Origin: Agriotes lineatus
Lineage: Eukaryota > Arthropoda > Insecta > Coleoptera > Elateridae
Direction: 5' to 3'
DNA: 64,000 bases
Assembly: GCA_940337035.1 (NCBI GenBank)
Contig: CALNHX010007783.1
Coordinates: forward strand, 1-64,000
In this document: positions 36,080 through 47,646 of the stretch, one piece after another
Position numbering within the stretch: the first letter of the stretch is position 1
How the letters are laid out: every line of letters begins with the position of its first letter
The notes under the pieces: model-generated
The model's input: only the letters and a program-made list of their open reading frames with translations
The model's database searches: none
What the model was told of the DNA's origin: nothing
Translations under genes and position numbers: made by a program

Positions 36080-37254
36080 CCATTATTATTAAGTAACTTT
36101 ACTCCTCACTGCCAACATAAATTTAATTAAAACAAAATCCACAGCCCTCTAGACGTTGAAAGTTTTCGATCATACTGTAGTACAGTATCTACCACTCGCA
36201 GCTGTTCCATGCCCGGTCCTGGATCCGTCACGTGATCGTGGCATACGACCGTTGGGGCAAATCAAAACGTAAACAAACCCCCACCATGCTGCCAACTGAC
36301 CCGGCGTAGAACATTTGCACTGCGAGTGACAGACTACAGTACTACTAAGGAGCCGCAAATATCAACGCAGGTTTTGGCGAGCGGCCAGTATGGGGATCGG
36401 TCTCCTTCCCTCTTACTCCATGGTATTATCGTATTTTGCTTGAAAATGTCCTAGTTTTAACGTAAACTGTATTTTAAAAATGCACTTACATAGTTTTGCA
36501 CCTAACTTACAGTTTCACTTAGTTTTGCATCTGAATAACGGCCAAATTTTGAAAGTCAAAGTTTTATCTTTACCAATTCATAATTGACTATGTGCAGATT
36601 GTTTAATTAACACACTACCAAAAATTATATTTTTTTAGAACTATTTTTATTTTTTACATCCAAAGTAACATAAAAATTAAAAATAAAAAGTTGCAGCTCT
36701 TCATTTTCACTGAAATTTCCGTTGTCAGTTTCAGTATCTTTTTCCTGGTTTTCTTCGTCTGTAGCTTCTTTAGTACAATCAATAATTTTGTAGAATTCTC
36801 CAGTGAATTCCGTAATGGTTCTTTAACAAAGTATCGATAGACGCCTGTCATATCAACAACTCAACGTCATGTGACGTGAATTTTGAGTCATGATTGGTCA
36901 AAATAAAAACACAAGGTTTTGCATCTGACACCTCAATATTTCACTCCTTAAAACAACGAATCCATTGATACCAATATCTAACTTTTTGTATTTTGTGCAA
37001 ATAACGAGTTTTGCATGTAGTGGGCTGAAATATCTGTTTTTTTAATATTGTTGCAATTTAACCAGATTGTTTTCAATATTTAAGTATTTTAAAAAATTTA
37101 TTTTGTGTGGAGTTGGTCAAAAACTGAATATGGCAAACAGGCTTTGTAGGTACAATAATAATAGTATTCAATTAAAGGGATAGCTTTGACCTATGATTTA
37201 TCACTTATTTCTTGTATTTGTCAATTTATTTTTAATAATTTCTTAACTTTCACT
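36080..37254. other. Unassigned sequence inside the mariner-type element
   Basis: No coding family recognised. A less AT-rich patch at about 36165-36400 contains a small open frame (- strand, 36170-36358) without homology I can name. Confidence 0.3.
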
Positions 37255-38490
37255 CGCTTCTTGTCACAAAAAAAGAGCCAACCTGCGTCAAATAGCTAAG
37301 TTAGTAAATCGGTAGCTACTAGAACGCAGATTGACTGATCCTTTGCGCTACCACACTTACCGTGTGGGCCGAACTATCTCTATTCGGTCGTGGATTATGG
37401 CTCAGCTGTGCACCCTGTAAGTAGCTTGAAAACACAATATGGACGCCAGTAATCAAAGTGATTCCGAAAAGAATAACCCAACGACAGTTAAATAGGGTTT
37501 ATTAAATGTAAAAAATATGTTAATTATCAAAACAGTGTAGGTAAATGGTTTGTAAAATAGTTTAAACTACAGTATGATGTAGCAAAATTTCACTAAAGGA
37601 TTCCAGACGCATAACTCGTAGGAATCCCTTTGTGGGTTTTTAATCAATTAAACTTGTCGATTTAATCGAGAGATGTGCACGTCGCTGTCAGTTAAAAACC
37701 TTAATTTCAGGTCACCGATAGCCTAAAGCGTGAGTGTACCTTTTACAATAAAGTTAAAGTTACAAATTCTGTAATTATAAGTAAGAAATTGTTGAAACCC
37801 TAATATTAGGCGAGATATCATGTATACGTTAATAATGTGTAACCCGTCATGTACCGGCCTCGCAATCAAATTAAAGCCACCACACTAACCTCCTGTAATC
37901 AGCAAACTCATGGTAGTTAGCACCGGCCGTGGTTGCCATTCATGGGATTTTCCAAAATCGAGAGGATACCTGCACGTGGTGCTAACGATTTAACTGATGG
38001 ATTCTGGACGTGGAAGGAGGCTTGCATTCATCACACGCCGCTAGAACAAAGCAAAACTGTGGCGTAATATTCTGTGGAAAAATAAATATTAGAACAAAAC
38101 GCCGGGCACCAATAACTGCAATAAAAGAGCTAAAAGCAGCCAATTAATATAGGAATAAAAAAATTTGAAAGTCCATCATACCTGATTTATTTTCAGCTCT
38201 CGAAACAAAATGCTTAATTAAGCACAAGGTGGGTCTCTCGGAAATTAAGTTGAGTTGCCGAAGAAGAATGCGCTCAAGCCACAAGAAGAGATAACACCAA
38301 CCTGTGCTCGAAAGATAACGAGCGGGAAATGTTGACTATTCTGATACAGGTACAAAATGAGCGGAACTGGGAAATTGAACAATTCGAAATGCAAACTGAT
38401 TACAATGCAAATAAAAATATACAGGTTAGGCCTGAAATAATTTGGTAAATTGAGGAAACAATTAAGCAGAGCGAAAAATGGTTTCATTCT
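37255..38490 (-). repeat. 1.2 kb dispersed repeat, copy 1, possibly an LTR with primer-binding motif
   Basis: Shares ordered blocks with 53575-54790: AACCTGC, ACTTACCG-GT-GGCCGAACTA, GG-CGCCAG, GAGTTTATTAAAT, and the end AGGCCTGAAATAATTTGG. On the - strand the block TGGCGCCCAT (here TGGCGTCCAT, 37440-37450) resembles a retroelement primer-binding site, with about 1 kb of LTR-like sequence before it. This interpretation is unproven. Confidence 0.45.
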
Positions 38491-38505
38491 GTCAAACTTA
38501 TTTAT

Positions 38506-39365
38506 AAAATATACACAAACAATGAATATGCAGATATGTATTTGTTGCTGGGGGCAACCCACAATAACGCCACAGCTACACGAAGGCTTTATGTTTAACA
38601 ATATCCAGGAAGCAGACATCCGCAAGTAAATGTTTTTCGGCATTTGGACCAACGTTTGAGGGAAACCGGCAACTTGTTGCCAGTGGGTGCTCAACTTGCA
38701 GACAGAGGTGGGCCAAGAAATGTAAGAACACCTGAAATGGAGGAAGCGGTAATCGACATGTTGGTGGAGGATCCAGCAAAGAAGCACCAGAAGCACTGCT
38801 CAAAAACTATTAATGCATTCGAATTTGGTTGGGAGGATTCTCCAAGATGAAGGGTACCATCCATATCAATATACGAAAGTTCAGGCCTTGTTGCCTGGAG
38901 ATTTCGAAAGGCGAGTAAATTTTTGCAACTGGCTACTCCAACAAATTGAAATTGATGAGCACTTTACTTCTCGAATTATGTTGACGAACGAAGTTAATTT
39001 TAGTAGAAATGGAATTTTCAATCAGCACAACAGCCATTATTACAGCTTGGTAAATCCACATTTTGCACACGAAAATCACCACCAACACAGATTTAGTGTT
39101 AATGTGTGGGCTGGTATAATAGGACAAAGAGTGGATAGGTCGAGCTGGACCTGTTCAATGGCCCAAGCTCGTCGGACTTAAATCCGCTCAACTTCTTCTG
39201 GGGATATGTGAAGTGTGCAGTTTACAGGACTCCAGTTCAAGACCAAGCAAATCTTGTAAATCGTATACAAGCTGCTGCCCAAACAGTCAACATCAACATG
39301 TTACAGAGAGTTCAGGCGAGCTCAAACATGTCTGGATGTCCAAGGGCGAAATTTTGAACACCTCC
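38506..39365 (+). pseudogene. Mariner/Tc1-type transposase remnant
   Basis: Products in shifting frames: KYT-NNEYADMYLLLGATHNNATATRRLYV, YPGSRHPQVNVFRHLDQRLRETGNL, EMEEAVIDMLVEDP, ILQDEGYHPYQYTKVQALLPGDFERRVNFCNWLLQQ, then FTSRIMLTNEVNFSRNGIFNQHN-HYY and HRFSVNVWAGIIG, then SSDLNPLNFFWGYVK-like and RRAQTCLDVQGRNFEHL. This is a complete-order transposase with an internal deletion between the first and third catalytic segments. The first catalytic Asp is Asn in this copy (TNE for TDE). Confidence 0.8.
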
Positions 39366-39714
39366 ATTAACTTGTTTATTTTTATTTTTTATTAAATACA
39401 CGTGATTAACTGTACTTTACTGTGCCTTATAGTATCTAGACTGCCTTGAGAAAATGTAGCAATTTATTCAAGACTTTTGATTTAGACATCAGAGCACTGT
39501 TATTATTCGTATTAATTGAGAAATTGTTGCAGTAGCAATGTTGCCAAATTGATTTTTATTAAATTCGAAATATTTCGAAAAATATGGCCCAGGGATGTTT
39601 TTAATATTTTTCCAGGGTTCACTAGGCATCCCCAAATAACGCACCGTAGAGTTAATCCGTCACTTTTTGAACACCCTGTATAAAAAAATAAACGGCATAA
39701 AATTATGAACACGT

Positions 39715-40076
39715 TAATACATGTATGTAGGTATTAGTTGTAACCTCTTACCTACCGGTGTAGAGGCTGGTGCTTTGTATGCTAGCATCTGGCGGTACAG
39801 TGCTCAACTTGCCCTGGTTTCGGGTTACAAAGTTGGAGTGCTCCTTTTGAGCTTGCGTAGCAACCATTGTGTTATGTGTGTGTGCTGGTAATGTGTTGAC
39901 CTTGTTACTCTATCTCTTAGGTATGTGGTTCTAAGTAGAGTACAGTTAATTTGGTGGTCTCACCGAACTCGATACCAATTGCCAAGGCTATGGAAAAACT
40001 CCGCCCACTGTGGTATTCGAACCAAGGACTTGCTTAAGGCACGCCTAACGCTCTACCAACTGCGCTACTCGGCTTT
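39715..40076 (-). mobile_element. tRNA-derived SINE (second family)
   Basis: On the - strand an A box in GAGTAGCGCAGTTGGTAGAG (about 40049-40070) and B box GGTTCGAAT (40015-40023) are spaced as in a tRNA. They are followed by about 290 bp of body ending in a GGTAGGTAAGAGGTTACAAC region with ACAT repeats. Different from the SINE at 4540-4843. Confidence 0.7.
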
Positions 40077-40079
40077 TCA

Positions 40080-41100
40080 CGATAATACATAATTTACTCA
40101 AAATGGCCTCCTCGTGCCACCACCCAGCTTGTAATTGTCGAGGCCGGTTATCTATGTCAGAATGCATGACAGAAATGACTTTAACTGCTTCAAATTTCGG
40201 TGACTTTCAGCAGACCAAAGCATACTTGATTATCTCACAATAAAAACTCCGCCACTGCATTTGAAGAAAGCGGTGATCACGTGATACTGTACTTGTAACA
40301 ACCAAGTTCCCCGATTTGTTAATGATAACTTTGTCATATTCTTCGAATTCAGTACCATCCGAAGAAGGTAAACTTCAGTTTCCAAATGAGTTAATTAGTT
40401 TTACTCCCATCAGATTTGCTCCCATTACGTCTTATGATACCGAGTAGTCATTGTGGGGATAAAAATGTTCTAATACATATTAGAGACGCCTTTTCGCTTG
40501 ATAGTTTCAATAAAATAACTTTTATTTTATATCTATTTTTCTTGTGCGTGCAAGGTGACGTTAGGTTAGAGTCTTTAGTTGTTTTACTGCAATCTATTTG
40601 AAATGTATAAATAAATGCGCATAATTTCAATAGCTCCTATTTGCCGATAATTTGAAAATGTCCGCAAACCAGGAAAAAAACAAGACCCCCTATCTTGAAA
40701 CTGTAACTTCAATACCTCCTATCTGTGTAGCATGCATGTGTCAAACGACACATTGTGTTACAAGTTTGCGCGAAGAGGTGCAATAAACACGTTTAATTGT
40801 GTTGCAAGTAATCCAAATTCAATATTTGTTATAATTTTAATTAGTGTGAATAACAGAGACACAGTTGAGTGATTATAGATAAAAATCTCTTTGAAAATTC
40901 CAAAGTTTTATTGCAAATTAATGGGAACGAGTTTTGAACGTTATGGTGAGTAATTCAATAACGCTAGCTAACATTTCAAAAAAGTTCATTTTTACACGAT
41001 ATGTTATAAAATGTTTTTAGTTTTGGTAATTACAAAATTTGAGAAGTGAAGTTTAGCCATTTTTAAATTTAAATTAAGTTAGCAGGTATTGATATACAAA
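40080..41100. other. No gene recognised
   Basis: Intronic sequence. Overlapping opposite-strand ORFs at 40416-40630 are uninformative. Confidence 0.3.
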
Positions 41101-41141
41101 AGTGTTAGGAGATAATGTTTTCCTCTTGCAGAATAAAACAA

Positions 41142-43007
41142 TGAATTCACGAACACTGAAAATTTTTCAATTAGCTGCTGAAGCACAAAATAATATCAAT
41201 ATCAACTATTCAGCTTGCGATAAAAATTTAGAAACTGATTTACAAAATATGCCCGTTGTGTTTGAAGACGAGTTAGTCGTCGAAGAATGTGCTTCAGGTC
41301 CATTTTACAAAAATTGAGTTCCGTAGATTTGAACCCAATGAATGAAGCTATAAGCCGTTCACGATCTTTTTGGGTCAGTTGAGGCTATGACCATCTAGTA
41401 ATTTTGTTGGCAGAACCTCTGTTGCAACTAAACTCCCTAATGGAAATTTTGACACTTTTTGTGTTAGGTTAGGTTGTTTTCAGTTTAAGGTTATATTTTC
41501 TGAATAGGTACATTGTTGCCGGATATTCTCCAGTCTCCACATCGACTCGCGTTCTTTTACATTTGGTCTGTTCTTTTTAAATTGGAAGTAGCATTGTTGA
41601 ATGGGAATTTTTTGTTGTACCAAAATTATTTTGGGCATTTTGACTTTTCCTTTGACGGAAATTAAAATTATTTTTACACACTTGATAAGTCATTTATTTT
41701 CTTACGCATATAATAAATCTGGCAATGCGGTGGCAAGAAGATGTCGAACAGACACTGACAAAAAAAAAAATTGCATCCGCTACATCATCGAATCAGTTAG
41801 TCCAACATGAAAAGAAACAATCATAGCCAACTCTGTCCCAAAAAGGTCGTGAACGGCTTATAGCCCACATTATATTAATATTCCGAACGAAATAGGTATT
41901 TATCGTGAAGAAACATTTCCACTTATTAATGTTCAAAGTACTTCAACTGATTTATGTACATCTGTGCCAGTCCAGAATTCGATTCAAGATAATAATCTAG
42001 GCAACAGCGATTCAAATGACCAGTATGAGCCTGAAAATCAACAAGGTAATAGCAGCGACTCTTGATCTAAACAACTAGATGAACAAGTAGGTGATGAACA
42101 GTTAGAAGTCGAAAAAGACGAAGATGTTCTTGAAGAAGCGGCATACAGAAATATGGAAGAAGGGAAAAAGCATAACATAAAAGGTCAAAAACATCCATGA
42201 AATTTTTTTTAAAATGAACAATTACGTGAAAAGGGAAAAGAATACTTGGGATATACGAGAGGAAAAGGCAAAAAGGTGAGACAGAATACAATGAGATCAG
42301 AAAGAAAAATCGGCGATGAATGCTATTCAAACTTCTGCAAAAAATCATCCAAACGGCAATGCCAACAGTTTTCAGATGGAAACAGAAAGATCTTTCAAGA
42401 TTTTTGGTCTTTGTTAAACTGGGATCAGAGAAAAAATTTTGTTTACTCTCACGTTCAAAGAAAGCCAACCACAAGAAAAACGGACACAATAAACGAAGCA
42501 TCAAGGCGAGGAGATACTCTCCACTATACTTTAACTCTTGAGCAAAACAAAGTGGAAGTTTGCAGACAGTTCTTCTTATCTACCTTAGGGCTCCGCCCAT
42601 TCACAGTTCAAAGTTGGGTAAAGAACAGCAAAAATGGTATGAAGGAAGAGCAAAAAGAAGCGAATGAAAAAAGGAAAGACAGAAATCCCAAGGTAATAGC
42701 ATTCTCCATAGCGAAAGAGTATTTAAATACATTTTTAGGCGGGTTACCAAAACAACCATCTCACTATGTGCGGAAAAGCTCCAGCAGACTATATTTAGAA
42801 GAACAATTCACATCATACAAGCAACTTTTTGAAATTTACGAAATCAAGTGCAGAGAAGATGAAATGACTCCTTTGACTCGATGGGCTTTTCAGAAAGCTT
42901 TTAATGTAAAGAACCTTAGCTTGTTTACACCGAAGAAAGATCAGTGCGACATTTGCCTTGAGTATGAACATGGCAATAAATCACTGGTTATACAGTGGTG
43001 TATGTAA
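41142..43007 (+). pseudogene. Degraded gene for an unidentified, probably transposon-borne protein
   Basis: N-terminal piece at 41142-41316 (MNSRTLKIFQLAAEAQ... ENVVFEDELV-like acidic stretch), interrupted by a foldback MITE, then an acidic segment at about 41900-42060 (IQDNNLGNSDSNDQYEPENQQGNSSDS) and a 253-residue open frame at 42246-43007. The latter has SERKIGDECYSNFCKKSSKRQC, HYTLTLEQNKVEVCRQFFLSTL, SIAKEYLNTFLGGLPKQPSHYVRKSS and FTPKKDQCDICLEYEHGN. The Cys pairs (C-x3-C, KKDQCDIC) suggest metal binding. I have seen this pattern in uncharacterised insect multicopy proteins but cannot name the superfamily. It stops abruptly, so the C-terminal half is missing. Confidence 0.55.
41348..41868. 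mobile_element. Foldback MITE with GCTATAAGCCGTTCACGA ends
   Basis: GCTATAAGCCGTTCACGATC at the left returns as GGTCGTGAACGGCTTATAGC at the right. GGTCAGTTGAGGCTATGA and TCATAGCCAACTCTGTCCC also pair. It interrupts the pseudogene at 41142-43007. No target duplication was clear. Confidence 0.7.
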
Positions 43008-43039
43008 TGTGTAGAGTGGTGACGCTAGATCAAATGTCT

Positions 43040-43780
43040 GGTCTAGCGATACTGCTCTCGTCAGTGTACGGACAGGGACATATGGTCTATAGACCTTCTC
43101 AAGACACAAAAGTGTCGACGTGATTATGTAGCATTACTGTTCTAAGTCATGGTTTGTATACTCTTTTTAATCTTGTTATTGTAAACCCAGGGTTCTGAGC
43201 CCCACAGTAGAATAGGTGTGTATAACGTCTTAAACACTATTTCCGTTAGCACTGATATTTCTTTCTACCTATGAAACTTATTTAATGCCTGCTATAACTT
43301 GGCTGCAGCATTTATATGTCAAATTTGAGGTTATTAGGTTAGGTTTTGTGTCAGTTTTGACATTGACTTACAGTGCCACCAACATATTATTCATAGGTTG
43401 TATAACCATGACCATTCAAAAACGTTCGATCATTTCTGAAGGCACGTTATAACTCTTTTCGTAGACTTTTGCTACCATGCTCAACACAGTAATTCCTTTA
43501 TAGTTCTAGTTCCTTGGTATTTCCGTTTTTGAAGATTGGTATTATTACCTCCCACTTCCCAATCTTTTGGTATTATCTCTCTATTATAGTTTTTTTTAAA
43601 TAAGTCTATTAATAGGATTTTAGTTCAACTTTCACTTATAGCTTTTAACAGTTCCGGTTTCGTATTGTCATGTTCTGTTGCTTTACCATTCTTAATTTTG
43701 TTTACAGCCTCAGCTATCTTGCCCTTAGTAATTATGTTTAGGTCTTCCTTCTCTTGTTATACTTTATGTTCAGTTTTTCT
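43040..43780 (-). mobile_element. LINE fragment, antisense, containing MITE debris
   Basis: The - strand gives ITKGKIAEAVNKIKNGKATEHDNTKPELLKA near 43720-43640, matching the conserved linker before the LINE reverse transcriptase (EV-AI-KLKNGKAPG-D-I-PELLK). Nearer 43240-43130 the frame gives a YG-E-W-like region. A family-A MITE remnant (TTAGGTTAGGTTTTGTGTC) lies at 43300-43400. It is abutted on the right by a hAT element. Confidence 0.55.
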
Positions 43781-44102
43781 CAGGGCCGTAACTAGGCAAA
43801 GTTTTATTGTAGGCAAGCCAACAAACGATATATGTGACACAAAATACTAATGATACTGTATAACTTCTACATTTATCTCCGGATATATGATGCAATGTAT
43901 TCAAACAAACAGGTAGGAATTCAAAAATAAATCCAACATTTTGGATTCAAACATTTTAAAAATAAACAACTAAATGTTAAAATATGAAAATACAACACAA
44001 ATAAAATAAGAACAGAAAACAAGATTAGAAAACACAATTATAATTTAAAAAAAAACTACATAATTGTTATGTAGTCAGTAGAACATTCTACAAATCCCTA
44101 TA

Positions 44103-44913
44103 CACCGGGTGACAATGAGACCAGGGCTATGCCTCTATCTCCGTTACTTATGAATTAATTTGAATGAAATTTGATCCAAGGATACTAGACATAATTTCAG
44201 ATTGACACACAAGTATAATCAAATTGGCCGACTTCCGGCTTCACCGGAAATAACACTAACTTTAATTTTTTAAATAAATCATATATATTTTATGTTTTTC
44301 ACAATCTACGACTCAAATTACATACAACATTGCCGCCAAATTTGCTTAAGCATGACACAGAAATATTAAAAAAATTAATTAATTAATTATTCTTCAATTT
44401 TAGATAAAGATAAGGTAGTGCATGATGCGTTAGAATGGCAATTAAATTTTCTGTTTAATGGCAAGATGGCCCTTGGTAGGTGCCGTTTACAAAAGTGACT
44501 TTTTCTTAAAAAACGTGTTTAGCAAATTTTGTACTTTTATTAAAGGTTTGTTAGTGACTTCATTGATAAAATAGCTATTATTATTAGTTGCTAGAGTCAA
44601 TTGGAACATATTTTTTCAAGTCACAGCCTTCTATCGTAAAAGTTAGAAAAAAAAAATGTCTGAAAAAAATTCAATTTAGAGAGACTAGTTTATGTAATTT
44701 GACTTGTAGATTCCGAAAACCATAAAATATACAGGATGATCTATTTAAAAATTCAAAGTTGGTATAATTTCCGGTGAAACCGGAAGTCCATTATTTTGAC
44801 TAAATCTATCGATTAATCAGAAATTATCTCTAGTATCTTCATATAAAAGTTTATCTAAATCGATTCATAAATAAAGAAGATATAAGTATGGCCCTAGTCT
44901 CATTGTTACCTGG
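44103..44913. mobile_element. TA-flanked foldback element inside the hAT-type element
   Basis: GGGTGACAATGAGACCAGGG at the left matches CCCTAGTCTCATTGTTACC at the right. GACTTCCGGCTTCACCGGAAAT pairs with ATTTCCGGTGAAACCGGAAGTC further inside. TA at each end. Confidence 0.65.
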
Positions 44914-45996
44914 TATAAACATATGGAGCACCCAAAATCGGAACACCACTGCGTCATTTATAAAGCAACGATAAGCATATGCATTTATCAGTGAACACGG
45001 GTTCAAATCCCACTGGCTGCAATGTTTTTTTTTAAATTTTCAAATTCTTACCTATCTTGTAGAGAATTTTGAAGAACCATAATTCGATCCAGCAAAAGTT
45101 GTTTTTCTTGCAGCGCGCTTTATGTATTAAAGACGTTGAAAACATTTCCTTTTGTAACTTTTTTATTTTTAAAATGTAAAAATTATTTTAATTAGAATAA
45201 GACCACCTATGTGGTGCGTTCAAAAGTTGGTAAAGACATATCAATATCTTAAAATAATACAATATAAACAAATAATTGCATATTATTACGCGTAGTAACA
45301 TGTGAACGTAGAATAAGGTTCTGTATTCACAGCCACACTGTCACACTGTTTTGTAATAATCAATATGTTTAAAACGCAAAACTTTTTTTGTCGGCACATA
45401 GTATAAGCTTTGAACACATTCTACCGGGAAAGTGATTGTAGAGAAAAATACCATAGTAGTGGAACAAGTAAGCTCTCAAAATCGGTCTGTGGTGTTCTGC
45501 CGATTGTTGAAATGGACGACTGTATGGGCGATGAGCTCAAAGCAGTGAATTTATGTGTAATATTAGTGAACCCTCTCCAACAGTTTAACTTAGTTTGTCG
45601 CCACTACTGTATTACATTGTTTTAAAAATGGAAACATTTTTATAATTAGAATAAGGCCACCTATGCGGTGGGTTAACAAGCTAATAATTCTAATGTTTTG
45701 ATTGATATATGCGAGAACTATAAAATAAGATCTGTTGCAATCTGGTAGACATCTTAACATCTCCTTTGAAAATTGCACAAGGCAATGTAATCTATCGACT
45801 AGATTGGGCGCAATTCGCATTATTATAAGTAGCATTATTTGGACTAAAATCGTTAATATTACAAAGTAGTTTATTTGCAAAATTGGCCACTTGTTTATAG
45901 GTTTTTTTATTAGTACGAAAGAAATTCTTTTTTTTTTCAGTGCCATTTAAGTGCCCCTTACTGCTTGCGCTTACTCGGCGTATACCTAGTTACGGC

Positions 45997-46657
45997 CAGT
46001 GCTGTATTCCTATAAAATATTTTGGGTATACGTCGCCCAATGTTTTTTTTTCTATACGGTCATATACGCAAGGCAATGAAAAAAGGTGATTATATAAAAA
46101 AAAGCGAGTAACAAGAACATACAGAATGGTTTATTAAAAATTACATCAAATTCTTTACAATTTTATTTCTAAACCTACCTACAGCTACAGGCTACAATTA
46201 ACTACTACCTAAAACTATGATATACATTTACAGTTTACACCAAATAAGCAATCATAAAAATGCAGAATCCTGATTCACACAACTGCTGACTGTTACTGAC
46301 AACAAAACAACAGTAAACAGGTAACCACCAAACAGCTGCATTTGCAGTATATTCTAGAAAGCCTTTCTGAGAAGTGATTACTGATTCCAAATAACATCGT
46401 CACTGACGTCATTGTAGCATTGGAATTTAGGTAGATAAGCTTATCACTATCAGACAAGGGCAACCCCTAAAAGCCGAATTGTTTACGCATTCCGCATCCT
46501 CCTGGAATTCCTTTTGTTAACAGTCGGTTTAAATTTTTTCTCTCCAAAATAGCGTATAGAGGCTTATACCTTGACGATTTTTTAGATATACGAATTTGAA
46601 ATGTTCATTTTTTGGGTATACGGCGTATACCCGCGTATACCCCGGAATACAGCACTG
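45997..46657. mobile_element. 661-bp hAT-like MITE with perfect 8-bp duplication
   Basis: Ends CAGTGCTGTATTCC / GGAATACAGCACTG, flanked by GTTACGGC at 45989-45996 and 46658-46665. Removing it and one GTTACGGC restores a perfect right terminus for the surrounding CAGGGCCGTAACTAG element. Inner motifs GGGTATACG / CGTATACCC repeat in the arms. Confidence 0.85.
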
Positions 46658-47646
46658 GTTACGGCCCTGCTTCTTGTGGGACATTTACTTTCGTGAAACA
46701 TGTTAATCAAATCATATGCTGATAGTGATCAAGAATGGCTGCCAACTGGAGAAATTGAATCAAATGTCGTAGTTGCTTTCTCACAAGTTTGGGACACGGT
46801 AAATGGTGGTGCTTTTACTTCAAAGTCTCCAAGAAACTTAAAAAAAAACACGTAGCGAAAAAGCAGGGCCGGCTTAAGGCGTGTGTGGTCGCACACATGC
46901 GATTTTGGGAGGGGCGCCGAAATGAGAAAAAAGTTTAAAAAATAATATGGTAAAATATTTAATTTTTATGTACAGTAATTTTGAATGCAAATTAGCCATT
47001 TGAATATATTAATAATTTTGGTTCAACAAATAGAAAGACTGAACAAACTTGAAATTTTGTCCGTTGATAATGATATTTTATCGTCATTAGATTATGATAC
47101 ACAAATAAAAACATTTTCGGCTGCTAAAGCTAGGAAGGTCCATTGTTAAGTGTATAATACAGATTATATAATTCAGTACATAGTAAGCCAATAGAAAATC
47201 TCTATTTATCATAGTTACGATGTGTAGATCAGCGATTATACACTTGACAACGTGATATAACCGTTTTGGTTTTTCGCTGGGTCCAACAATTAAAAATATT
47301 GAATCGTTGTTATAGTAACATTGTTGGGATTTTAATACATTTGATATTATTACAAAATAATAAGATTTTTTCTTGTTTAATTATTTTTCCATTCATTATA
47401 TAATCGTAACGAATATCACTCGATCATCAATAACAATCGATTACTTCTCACCAACTTGACGTATTCCTTAAAAACTAACTCCAGCTGCACTGTCGTGATT
47501 TTTCACAGAATACGTCTCGTTGGTCGAGAAGTAAAATAATCGATTATTTTTATGCTCTTATGATATTATAACTGATTATTTTAATAAATTTTCTGTAACA
47601 TTTTTTCTTGATATTTTACACTACTACTATCATTTCATAGTTACAT

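Larger units (their letters stand above)
34877..39678 (+). mobile_element. 4.8 kb mariner-type element filled by later insertions
   Basis: Ends CAGGGTGTCCAAAAAATGGC and (inward) CAGGGTGTTCAAAAAGTGAC are inverted. Homology runs over 100 bp through GATGCCTAGTGAACCCTGGAAAAATA. Both ends abut TA. The + strand transposase remnant at 38506-39365 probably belongs to it. Between about 35050 and 38500 lie an opposite-strand transposase copy and an LTR-like repeat, so the original element has been roughly tripled in length. Confidence 0.75.
43781..46669. mobile_element. Nonautonomous hAT-type element with CAGGGCCGTAACTAG ends
   Basis: Left end CAGGGCCGTAACTAGG. The right end is its perfect inverse (CTAGTTACGGCCCTG), but is split by another insertion at 45997-46657. 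Contains a TA-flanked foldback at 44103-44913. An 8-bp flanking duplication is not convincing (GTTTTTCT against CTTCTTGT), so the flanks may have been rearranged. No transposase. Confidence 0.65.

Noticed and set aside
38245..38796. 183-codon open frame on the - strand
   Set aside because: It spans the joint between a dispersed repeat and the + strand transposase remnant and is antisense to the latter; no domain.
42067..42504. 145-codon open frame on the - strand
   Set aside because: Antisense shadow of the Lys/Glu-rich + strand pseudogene; the Phe/Leu-rich composition is what such shadows give.
44985..45035. B-box-like GGGTTCAAATCCCACT followed by a T run, tRNA-like
   Set aside because: No A box at proper spacing and no cloverleaf; lies inside a hAT-type element. 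Too weak to list.
45590..45946. 118-codon - strand frame
   Set aside because: Inside a nonautonomous hAT-type element and partly overlapping a short repeated segment (45185-45240 and 45640-45690); no family resemblance.
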